Shown here: piece by piece, positions 1 through 8,701 of the stretch
Layout: every line of letters begins with the position of its first letter
Numbering within the stretch: the first letter of the stretch is position 1
Source of the DNA: Pelobates cultripes
Taxonomy: Eukaryota; Chordata; Amphibia; Anura; Pelobatidae
Assembly (NCBI GenBank): GCA_933207985.1
Contig: OW240912.1
Span: 202,862,966-202,926,965 of the forward strand
Length of the DNA: 64,000 bases
Direction of reading: 5' to 3'
Made by a program: the position numbers and the translations under genes
The notes under the pieces: model-generated
Databases searched by the model: none
What the model was told of the DNA's origin: nothing
What the model saw: the letters and a program-made list of their open reading frames with translations, nothing else

Positions 1-139
1 AAAAGGTAAGCAAAAACCTTTATGTTATTCATTTTATTGTGGACTGGGGGAATGAAAAAAGTATGGACAGGAATACTTTAGCATTACAAATGCAGATTTG
101 TATCCTAATGCGATAGTTTTCCTTTAATTGCATTCTATG

Positions 140-1247
140 AACAAGTTTTTAGAAATGTAAATTTGGGTGTTCCAGTGATCTATTTGGATTTTGCTAAGGT
201 ATTACATACAGTTCCACACACAAAACTACTATTAAAACTGAAACCAGTTGGTTTAGATGGAAAATCTTGTTCTTGGATAAAACATCGACTTAAAGATAGA
301 GTGCAAAATAGATGTAAATGGAAAATGTTCAAAGTGGAAAGTGGAACTCTTCTGGCTTTAATTCTTGGTAATAAGTTTATAAATAATCTAGAAGTGGTAA
401 TTGAAACTGGATTTTCAGTGTTTGCAGATGGTACAAATCTAGGTAAGATAATACAGTCTGAACATTGTATAACAGATGGATTAAGATAAATTGGAGGTTT
501 GGGCAGGCACGTGCAAAGTCATGCATTTTGGAATAAAAAAACTCACACAACTTTAACATTAAATGGGTTTGAGTTATGGATAACATTAAATTAAAAGAAA
601 TTGGGAGCATGTAAGCTATTCCAGTCTACTATTGCAAAGGCTAGTAAGACACAGTCGTGTATAAAAAGGGGCATTGATTCACGTGATCAAAATATAAGGT
701 TGCCTCTTTATCAATTAATATGCAGTGTAATTATGGACACCTTTTTTTAAAGAAGGATTTTGAAGAACTAGAAAAAGTGCAGAGTGCAGCTATAAACTTA
801 ATAAGGAGCATGGAAAACATTACTATTGAAAAAAGGCTGGAAAAATGGAAATTGTTTTCTTTAGTAAAAAATAATATGTCTCAGAGAGGATATGACAGCA
901 TTATACAAATATATACAGGGTCAGTACAACCTACTAAATGCTTAACTTTTCTTTAGCACAAATGTATAACAGAAAAGAGGCCACCCATTGAGATTGAGAC
1001 TGCTTACAGCAGAGGAAAGGATGCTTTAAAGTAATAGAGCAATAAAGATGTTGAATTTTGTACCCAAAGAGGTTTTCTTATCAGATTCTATAAATATAAA
1101 AAACAAAAAAAAGATCTAGATGTTTTTTTTTCCCCTTCAAAAACAGAGTAACTCAAGAATATAATTAATATGTAATATGCTGTTGACCCAAATCTGAATG
1201 CCTTTATGGAGTCAAGAAAGATTGTTTCCCCCCTTTTTGTGGCATAC
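140..1247 (+). pseudogene. Decayed CR1-type LINE: RT C-terminal half and 3' UTR
   Basis: Broken frames on the plus strand translate to a degraded reverse transcriptase of the same family as the CR1 copies near 3 kb and 44 kb. The run VIYLDFAKVLHTVPH matches the RT block that reads VIYLDFTKAFDTVPH in the better copy, and FADGTNL stands where intact CR1 has the catalytic FADDTKL, so one catalytic Asp is lost. A second piece at 720-956 matches the RT C-terminus (EELEKVQ). About 1,140-1,247 resembles the CR1 3' UTR. Stops and frameshifts are frequent, so this is the oldest of the CR1 pieces. It ends where a foldback repeat begins at about 1,248. The 5' limit is uncertain; bases 1-139 show nothing I recognise. 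Confidence 0.8.
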
Positions 1248-1330
1248 CGTATTTTTCGCTCCATAAGACGCACTTTTTTTCCCCTCAAAAGTGAGGGGAA
1301 ATGTATGTGCGTCTTATGGAACGAATGTGT
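1248..1330. repeat. Foldback sequence, probable DNA-transposon end
   Basis: Two arms, CGCTCCATAAGACGCAC and its near complement about 40 bases later (GTGCGTCTTATGGAACG), flank a short T/C-rich and GAGGGG loop. The unit sits directly against the CR1 3' UTR remnant, as an insertion would. This type of sequence is common as an interspersed repeat end in vertebrates, but I cannot assign the superfamily or find the other end. DNA from 1,331 to 1,450 may belong to the same element. Confidence 0.5.
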
Positions 1331-1449
1331 GGTACCTTGAGTCAAAATGCCAGAGTGCAGGGATGAAAAGTAGATCGTGCGGCAGAGAGGAGGCTCCTGG
1401 GGTTCCGGTATTGCGTCTGTCCGGCGCCGTGCTTCTTCCCCGCTTGCTC

Positions 1450-1676
1450 GTAGCAAATGGTCTCGTCTGGATCTACCGCCACCTAGCTTCCCTCACTTGA
1501 ACAGCAGTGGTCTCGCCGGGATCTACCGCCACCTAGTTTCCCTCACTCCAACAGCAGTGGTCTCGCCGGGATCTACCGCCACATAGTTTCCCTCACTTCA
1601 ACAGCAGTGGTCTCGCCGGGATTTGAGGTAAGAGATCTACCGCCACCTAGCTTTCCTCACTTCAACAGCACTGTTA
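1450..1676. repeat. 50-bp tandem minisatellite, about 4.5 units
   Basis: The phrase GGTCTCG recurs at 1,459, 1,509, 1,559 and 1,609, an exact 50-base period, with units sharing GATCTACCGCCACCTAG and TTCCCTCACT. The last unit is interrupted by about 14 extra bases near 1,621. Divergence between units is low (about 2-4 differences each). Overlapping frames here are by-products of the repeat and are not reported as genes. Confidence 0.9.
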
Positions 1677-1680
1677 GCAG

Positions 1681-1889
1681 TGACATCATCGTATGTGGTA
1701 CTTCTTGCCGTTTAGGTGTACAGTTCATTAATTATTACCTAGAGAGTCTCTAATCGTCCATAGAGAGATATAATCTCTCCACATAATGCACAATAGAGCT
1801 AAAGAGGGAAAAGAAATAGAATAAAAATCCAAAGAATATATCATTATAACTTATATATGGGGGTACATCCAAAAAGAATAGTGTGATTT
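1681..1889 (-). repeat. Inverted terminal block of the PLE, far arm
   Basis: This ~209-bp block is the reverse complement of 7,460-7,670 with high identity: the same order of motifs (TGACATCATCGTATGTGG, then TTCATTAATTATTACC, then GGGGGTACATCCAA) appears in opposite orientation. Penelope-like elements often carry LTR-like terminal blocks in direct or inverted arrangement, and the two arms bracket a PLE body at 5.8-7.5 kb. A CR1 insertion now separates this arm from the body. It could alternatively be the 5' end of a separate plus-strand PLE fragment. Confidence 0.7.
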
Positions 1890-2196
1890 ATATAAGGAAG
1901 TCAATCAGTCTAAGGGGTGAGGAGCCAGGACTATGGCTAAACATTTAATATCAATACATATAAACTATAAAAAGATATAATATACCAAAACGATAGAGAC
2001 ATTTTTCATCAACAAGTGTTGCAAACCATGCAAAAAATGATGCAGAAGAGTAAAGATCAAAAGGAAATAATGTAGAGAAATCTATTAAAAATCTATACTC
2101 TTATTATATAAAAACTAAAATATTTTAAGATTTATGTGGATATAGATGAAATAAAATTCATTATAGGAAGCTTGTGTATTACATAGCTACATAGTT
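1890..2196. other. AT-rich interval between PLE arm and CR1 3' end
   Basis: About 300 bases of AT-rich sequence with no open frame. By position it could be PLE untranslated sequence that continued from 5,844 before the CR1 inserted, or the continuation of the block at 1,681-1,889. I see no motif that decides this. Confidence 0.4.
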
Positions 2197-2266
2197 ATAT
2201 AGCTGAAAAGAGACTTTCGTCTATCAAGTTCAGCCTTCCTCACATTTGTTTTTTGCTGTTGATCCA

Positions 2267-2599
2267 TAGTGATGTCCCGAACGGTTCGCCGCGGACTCAT
2301 CATTGAGTAAACTTTGACCCTGTACCTCACAGTCAGCAGACACATTCCAGCCAATCAGCAGCAGACCCTCCCTCCCAGGCCCTCCCACCTCCTGGACAGC
2401 AACCATTGTGAAGCTGCATTCTTAGTGAGCTGTCCAGGAGGTGGGAGGGTCTTGGAGGGAGGGTCTGCTGCTGATTGGCTGGAATGTGTCTGCTGAATGT
2501 GAGGTAGAGGGTCAAAGTTTACTCAATGATGAGTCCGCGGCGAACCGTTCGTGGCGAACCGTTCGCGATCCGTTTGGCGAACAGTTCGGGACATCACTA
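2267..2599. mobile_element. hAT-type miniature element, long palindrome, 8-bp TSD
   Basis: A 333-bp non-autonomous element. The ends are perfect 16-base inverted repeats (TAGTGATGTCCCGAAC at 2,267 and its complement at 2,584-2,599), flanked by an identical 8-bp duplication TTGATCCA at 2,259-2,266 and 2,600-2,607. An 8-bp duplication is the hAT signature. Nearly the whole element folds on itself: 2,283-2,320 is complementary to 2,510-2,547, and the inner arms around CCTCCCACCTCCTGGACAGC pair as well, leaving a loop of about 30 bases near 2,400-2,430. The right arm has about 36 extra bases (2,548-2,583) repeating GTTCG/CGAAC motifs. No transposase is present. CR1 copy 2 (near 43,758) shows the uninterrupted site. 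Confidence 0.92.
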
Positions 2600-3025
2600 T
2601 TGATCCAAAAGAAGGCAAAAAAAACCAGTTTGAAGCACAATTTTGCAACAAGCTAGGAAAAAAAATTCCTTCTTGAACCCAGAATGGCAGTCAGATTTAT
2701 CCTTGGATCAAGCAGTTATTACCCTTGAATGATTATATCCTTGAATATTTTGTTTTTGTATGCATCTAGTAGCTGTTTGAACATCTGTATGGACTCTGAT
2801 AAAACCACTTCTTCAGGCAGAGAATTCCTCATCCTGATTGTTCTTACAGTAAAAAAACGTTTCCTTTGCCTTAGACGAAATCTTCTTTTTTCCAGTCTAA
2901 ACGCATGGACTCGTGTCCTATGTAAAGTCCGGTTTGTGACTAGATTTCCACACAATGGTTTGTATTGGCCCTGAATATATTTGTATAATGTTATCATATC
3001 CCCTCTCAGGCAACGTTTTTCTAAA

Positions 3026-5446
3026 CTAAATAGGTTTAAATTTGTTAACCTTTCTTCTGATATCTTCCATTCCTTTTATTAATTTTGGAGCCCGCCTCTG
3101 CACTTTTTCTAGTGCCATAATATCCTTCTTTAGAACAGGTGCCCAAAATTGCACAGCATATTCAATATGGGGTCTTACCAGTGATTTATAAAGAGGCAAA
3201 ATGATATTCTCGTCCCAAGAATGAATGCCCTTTTTCATACATGACAATACCTTACTGGCCTTGGCCACTGCTGATTGACATTGCACATTGTTGCATTGTT
3301 TGTTGTCTATAACAATTCCCAAGTCCTTTTCGTGTGTTGTTATCCCTAATTCGTTTCCATTAAGGGTATACGTTGCTTGTGTATTCTTTACGCCGAAGTG
3401 CATAACTTTGCATTTTTCAACATTAAATTTCATCTGCCATTTGAGTGCCCAGTCCCCCAGTCTATCTAAATCCCTCTGCAGCAAAGTAATATCTTGCTCA
3501 CACTGTATTATTTTACAAAGTTTTGTGTCATCTGCAAACACTGAAACATGACTTTCAATGCTGTCTTCAAGATCATTTATAAACATGTTAAATAGAAGGG
3601 GTCCCAGAACAGACCCCTGAGGGACACCACTTGCCACCTCTGTCCAGCTTGAAAATTTACCATTAATGACAACTCTTTGTACTCCGTTTTTAAACCAATG
3701 TTCTACCCAAGAACAAGCATTTTCATCTAGACCGATTTCCTTGAGTTTGAACACTAATCTATTGTGTGGAACTGTATCAAATGCCTTGGCAACATCCAAA
3801 TAAATCACATCCACGGCAACACCCTGATCTAGTTAGTTTGACATGACCTGTGCTTCATAAAACCGTGCTGATTTTTGCTGATGACCATGTTCTTCTCAAG
3901 GAATTCTTGAATATTATCCCTTAATAACCTTTCAAATATTTTACCAGCCACAGAAGTTAAGCTCACAGGTCTATAATTTCCAGGCAAGGATTTTGAACCC
4001 TTTTTGAATATAGGAACCACATCTGCCTTCCTCCAATCCTCCGGAACACTTCCTGAAAGAAAAGAATCTTGAAAGATTAAAAACAGAGGTTCACTTATTT
4101 CTGCACTTAGTTCCTTAAGTACATGTGGATGGATACCGTCAGGCCCTGGAGCTTTGTTTATATTAACTTTCTTTAGTTGCTGCAGCACCTTGTCTTGAGT
4201 TAACCAATTACAATTATTCTGCAAGTTTTTAGTAGCAATCATTTGCACATCTATTGCCATGGGTTCTTCCTTAATATATACAGAGGAGAAATAGTTATTT
4301 AAAATTCCTGCCTTTTCCTGGTCTTCATTAACTAACACCCCCGTTTCAGTTTTTAGTGTACCTACACTTTCATTTTTGGTTTTTTTAGAATTTATGTACT
4401 TAAAAAATGCTTTGGGGTTGGTTTTGCTCTCTTTAGCTATCATTTTTTCATTTTGAAGTTTAGCAAGTCTAATTGCCTTTTTACACGCATTATTTGCTTC
4501 CTTATATCTTTTATAAGATGCATCCGATTTGTCCGATTTAAATGCTTTAAATGCCCTTTTCTTATTTTTAATCTCTTGTTTTACTTCTCTACTAAGCCAC
4601 ATTGGTTTTAATTTGTTTCTTTTATATTTATTTCCCAATGGTACATACTGAGAAATGTACCTTTCTAATATTTGTTAGAAGATGATCCATTTATCCTCAG
4701 TGTTCTTTTCAGTTTATGCCAGTCAATATATTATAAAGCTCCCCTTAACTTATTGAAATTGGCCTTTTTAAAATTATATGTTTTAGTATACCCCATGTGC
4801 TTTTGTTTTTTGTTTTTTTTGTTTATTTCAAAGGACACTATATTGTGATCACTATTTCCCAAGTACTCACCTACTTGAATGTTGGTCAAAAGATCAACGT
4901 GGTTTGTTAAAACCAGGTCCAGACAAGCGTCCATTCTAGTTGGTGCTTGTACAAGTTGTGACATGAAGGTGTCATTTAACAAGTCTAAAAACCTAATTCC
5001 CTTTGCTGAGCTACTAGTCCCTCTGTCCCAATTTATGTCCGGGTAATTAAAATCTCCAATAATTAAAGTTGTTGTTCCTCGTCAATATTAACATTAGGTG
5101 GTTTATAACATATCCCAACCAATAGTTGGTTTCCCTTCTTTTCCCCAAAGCAGATATTTACCCATAAAGCTTCCACATTTTCCTCATCACATTCCATTTG
5201 CTTAAGATTAGGCTTTAAATCATGGTTGACATACAAACATACCTCACCACCTTTCTTGTTTTTCCTATCCTTCCTAAATAACATGTACCCATTTAAGTTA
5301 ACTGCCCAGTCATGTGTCTCATCCCACCATGTTTCAGTTATGCCTATTATATCATATTGTTTAGTGTATGCTAATACCTCTAGTTCCCCCATTTTGTTAT
5401 TTAAGCTCCTTGCATTAGTAAGCATACATTTAATATTATGCGTCAC
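3026..5446 (-). pseudogene. CR1 copy 1 ORF2: endonuclease-reverse transcriptase, broken
   Basis: Pieces read on the minus strand give an APE-like endonuclease (5,446-5,063, starting THNIKCMLTNARSLNNKMG; then 4,982-4,731 with SDHNIVSFEI), a linker and RT fingers (4,638-3,829, with GPDGIHPHVLKE and GNYRPVSLTSVAGKIFE), and RT palm (3,814-3,026) with the catalytic FADDTKLC and the DLGIVID block. The intact family protein nicks target DNA and primes reverse transcription there. The frame is broken by the two ~40-base deletions noted for this copy and by other small changes, so no functional protein is expected. RT catalytic Asp residues themselves are present. Confidence 0.87.
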
Positions 5447-5598
5447 TTGTATATTTTGTGAATTATCATCATTACATAGCTTCTCTGTTCTGAGCTTGCC
5501 CCTCCCCCCGTCTCCACCCCCCTTATACTGTGCTAAATCCCATCTCCTTTCTGTCCTATCTCCATTTTGTAGATTGTTATGACCCTCCCCCCCTACTA

Positions 5599-5843
5599 TT
5601 AGTTTAAAATCTCCTCCAACCTTCTAGCCATCCTATCCCCCAGCACTGCAGACCCTCTCCCGTTTAGGTGCAATCCATCACCACTATAAAGGTTGTACCC
5701 AATCGCAAAGTCGGCCCAGTGCTTTAAAAACCCAAAAACCTTCTTCCTGCACCAAGACTTAAGCCACGCATTGACCTCTCTAATCTCCCGCTGCGTTGCA
5801 CTGTAGCACGTGGCACAGGTAATATCTAAGAGAATACCACCTA
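5599..5843 (-). pseudogene. CR1 copy 1 ORF1, C-terminal remnant
   Basis: The last ~80 codons of the CR1 ORF1, matching 46,892-47,140 of copy 2, including the SGNH-esterase block that reads SGDGLHLNGRGSAVLGD in the same region. The stop is at 5,599-5,601. The upstream part is missing because the insertion is 5'-truncated at about 5,843. Confidence 0.8.
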
Positions 5844-7459
5844 TATTGAAGAGAAGTTGAAATCTTTTTTATTTTTTATTATTTATAAAAAACAAATCTA
5901 ATATAGAGCAATAAAAAGAACTATAAATGAAATAATAAAATAAAAAATATATATATATAAAATGTAGATACTCCTGTTGTATAAAAACACCAATATTAAA
6001 AAATATATAATTCTCGAAGAAATTGTTCTTATAAAAAGTGGCACATTTCAAAATCTGAATAAAGACCATAGGGGACCAGAGTGTTTAATTTAAAAATCCA
6101 ATTCATTTTTTCTTTACTTAATTTTAAATTAAAATTGCCACACCTCCAATCTTTTTCGACTTTTTTAATTCCTAAAAATATAGTGCCCATAGGCGATTGG
6201 TTGTGATGTTGTTTATAATGTAAAGGACCACTATGAGTTTTTAACCCTTTTACTATATTTCTCCAGTGTTCCTCTATTCTAATATGGAGAGATCTAGTCG
6301 TTTTACCGATATAATACAATCCACAAGGGCATTGCATGACATAAATTACATTGGTGGAATAGCATGTAATAAATTCATTAATCTGGTAATTGGTCCCATC
6401 TTTAGAAATGAGCATAGTTTCTTTTCTCTTTTTATTCCCTGTTCGTTTGCAAGCCAAACACTGGCCGAATCCAGAAAAAACTTTTTCTTTATTAAGGAAG
6501 GTGTCTGGTACATTTCTTTCTTTGATAAAACTTGTGGTCAACATACTACATAGATTCTTAACCCCTCTGTGGATAAAACGGGGTTGTTCTGATAAAACTT
6601 TTTCTAAAACAGTGTCTTGGAGGAGGATAGGCCAAAATTGTTTAAATATTTTACGGATATTGCGATTTTCTGTGCTATAATTACAGATAAAGGGTACTCC
6701 TTCAGTATCTCATTTTTTCTTATCCTTATATGTAAGAAGGTTTGTACGGTCCACCATTTTCACTTGTAAGCGTGCTTCTTCTAACTTTCTTTCCTCGTAT
6801 CCTTTATCCAAGAAATCTTTTTTGATCTTCATAGATTGATGGTCATAATTAGCGATATCCGTGCAATTGCGTCTTATCCTTAAAAACTGCCCTTTAGGGG
6901 CATTCTCTAACCACGAAGTAAAATGGCAACTTTCTTTTTCTATGACGCTATTAGCATCTACTGCCTTAAAAAAGTTTTTAGTTCTAATATTACCTTCCTC
7001 TATAAAAATATTCAAATCTAAAAAGGGAATTTCCTTCTCACTCCAGGTACTAGTTAAACTAATTCCCCATGTGTTAGAATTTAAAAATGTTAAAAATTCT
7101 GTAAGAGACTCCACTCCTCCTTTCCAAATAAAAAGTATATCATCAATATATCGGCCATAGGTGACCAAGTTTTCCACCCAGCCATGCCCTTGGTAAATAA
7201 AATTATTCTCCCAAAAAGACATAAAAAGATTGGCATAGCTGGGAGCGAACTTGGCCGTTCCTTTCACTTGCAAGTAAAAATCTTCCCCAAACAAAAATAA
7301 TTGTTTTCAAGTATTAATTTGATGCCTTCTAATATATATTCTATTTGTGTCTCTACCATTTCTGAATTATTGTTTAAAAAATATTAAATTGCTCTATAGC
7401 CATATTCATGTGGTATGTTGCTATAAAGAGCCGCCACATCACATGTGACTAATAAAAAT
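5844..7459 (-). mobile_element. Penelope-like element 1, body with RT and GIY-YIG domains
   Basis: Minus-strand PLE remnant. From 7,456 it reads the RT block DVAALYSNIPHE, the catalytic YIDD motif, and then a GIY-YIG endonuclease ending at 6,029. The AT-rich stretch 5,844-6,028 is presumably its 3' untranslated part. Coding sequence stops abruptly at about 7,457, where an inverted terminal block begins, so the N-terminal part of RT is missing. The domain order RT then GIY-YIG is diagnostic for Penelope-like elements; the CLACKRTG cysteine pair ahead of the nuclease recalls the Neptune group, which is an inference. Confidence 0.85.
6029..7456 (-). pseudogene. PLE 1 reverse transcriptase / GIY-YIG endonuclease
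   Basis: The protein would copy element RNA and nick target DNA. RT motifs visible: DVAALYSNIPHE (first catalytic Asp, near 7,430), APSYANLFMSFWE (near 7,240) and RYIDDILFIW (7,140-7,170). The nuclease reads CPCGLYYIGKT (near 6,320), then R and E residues of the GIY-YIG core, and ends WIFKLNTLVPYGL. Lesions: an in-frame TAA near 7,385, a one-base shift near 7,300, a small deletion in the block that normally reads GTAMG, and a TGA at 6,710-6,712. Apart from that TGA, RT and nuclease remain in a single frame from about 7,290 to 6,029. Confidence 0.85.
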
Positions 7460-8420
7460 AAGTCACACTATTCTTCTTGGATGTACCCCCATATATATAA
7501 ATTATAATGATATATTCTTTGGATTTTTATTCTATTTCTTTTCCCTCTTTAGCTCTATTGTGAATTATGTGGAGAGATTATTTCTCTCTATGGACGATTA
7601 GAGACTTTCTAGGTAATAATTAATGAACTGTACACGTAAAAGGCAAGAAGTACCACATACGATGATGTCATATGCGGAAGTAAAATTCCGGAATTGAAAG
7701 CGAGGTTTGGAACGCCATGCAACCACCGACTGGAAGTATTTGAACATTTTAGGTGGGAAAACAACGAGAAACAGCGCGGTATGATGCCATTTAAGCAGGA
7801 CTCTTCATACAAGGAAGACTGAACAGATTTACCTAGCTGAGGAAGCCAAGATTTTTGGCAAAACCCGTCCTGGGAACAGCTAAGATTTATCTTTATGCCC
7901 TGTGTATATTTATTATTTACTTTGTATATGTTTTAATCGTTTACTTTATTTTTTTATCATTTTTTGGGGTAATATACCCTTTTAATAAATATTTGTTTTT
8001 TTAAACATTTTGGGCTAGAAGTATCCTGCTGCATAGGCGTGTAGTCCTCATTGTACACTTTGCACTTATATTGAGCCTTATATTGTATGGCTCTACATTT
8101 GTGAGTACATTTCTATATATTTGTTATACTGCATATTTTAACACTTAAGATACTGCACCATATTGGCTTCTCTACTTCAGCTCCTATGTAGGATTGGAAA
8201 ATAACCACCACAACTAAGAAGGGAAAGGTCGCCTTTACGGACCTATTGGCGTTTAACCCCTGAGCTAGGCATATAGCTTGGGCAAATGTGAGTGGTTCTA
8301 TATATATATATACCCACTCTCACCTTGTACTGTACATTTTTACACTATTGGAGTTCTTTGTTCTTCCTCCTTAGGTGCCCTCTGATTTGCTTAAAGACAT
8401 ATTAGCGATATTGCTAAGTA
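7460..8420 (+). repeat. PLE 1 terminal region in inverted orientation
   Basis: The first 210 bases (7,460-7,670) are the reverse complement of 1,681-1,889. The rest is T-rich leader-like sequence containing a hammerhead-like motif at 7,832-7,874 on the plus strand, opposite to the PLE coding strand. An inverted terminal block next to a 5'-truncated PLE body is a known Penelope arrangement. There is no open frame. The right boundary is approximate; sequence identity cannot be followed past about 8,420. Confidence 0.55.
7832..7874 (+). ncRNA. Hammerhead-ribozyme-like motif in PLE terminal repeat
   Basis: The fold can be drawn by hand. Stem I pairs CCTAG (7,832-7,836) with CTGGG (7,870-7,874), with one G-U. 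The core CTGAGGA follows at 7,837-7,843, then one extra A. Stem II pairs GCCAA (7,845-7,849) with TTGGC (7,855-7,859) around a 5-base loop. AAAA (7,860-7,863) stands where the core needs GAAA. A minimal stem III (A-U, C-G, loop CC) precedes the cleavage residue C7869. Short-stem-III hammerheads are known in Penelope-like elements. The G-to-A change at core position 12 would probably weaken or abolish cleavage in this copy. Confidence 0.5.
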
Positions 8421-8465
8421 TACCCTTTCTGATTATATTAAGTGCTACACATAAAGAAATAGGTT

Positions 8466-8701
8466 TTAAAGGGACGCCGTAGGCACCCAGACCAGCTTCA
8501 GCTCATTAGGTCTCCCCCGCCAGCGGACGCCGGTGGGGGAGGAGTGTGGGTGAAGCCTAACCCAGCCCCGAGGGAGCTGGACTCAGGTAAGTGTCTGAAT
8601 GTGTTTTAAACCCTTCAGCAACATGGGATGTGGGGGCACTCCAGATTTCGTTAGTGTCAGGAAAACGGGTATGTTTTCCTGGCACTAGAGAATTTCTTTA
8701 A
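8466..8701. mobile_element. T2/Kolobok-like miniature element
   Basis: About 236 bp bounded by TTAAAGGGACGCC on the left and a degraded complement ending CTTTAA on the right (TTAA at 8,466-8,469 and 8,698-8,701). The TTAAAGG end with a TTAA target duplication matches the T2/Kolobok group described in Xenopus. The GC-rich interior includes the hairpin CCCCCGCC...GGTGGGGGAGG near 8,513-8,542. No coding capacity. Confidence 0.6.

Larger units (their letters stand above)
2197..5843 (-). mobile_element. CR1 LINE copy 1, 5'-truncated
   Basis: Minus-strand non-LTR retrotransposon. In element order it holds the end of ORF1 (5,843-5,599), an APE-type endonuclease (from 5,446), a linker and RT (to 3,026), and a 3' UTR ending in a short TATGTAACTATG-like tail near 2,197. 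It aligns closely with CR1 copy 2 at 43.7-52.7 kb. At 5,843 the match to copy 2 ends abruptly inside ORF1 and PLE-like sequence starts, which fits the 5' truncation usual for LINE insertions. The 3' UTR is split by a hAT element at 2,267-2,599. Compared with copy 2 it has lost about 41 bases in the endonuclease near 5,070 and about 40 bases in RT near 3,825. Confidence 0.88.

Noticed and set aside
1291..1586. Two overlapping 69-codon frames
   Set aside because: They follow the 50-bp tandem repeat and the foldback; no family similarity.
2314..2515. Matching 60-codon frames on both strands
   Set aside because: Both arise from the palindrome of the hAT element, not from a gene.
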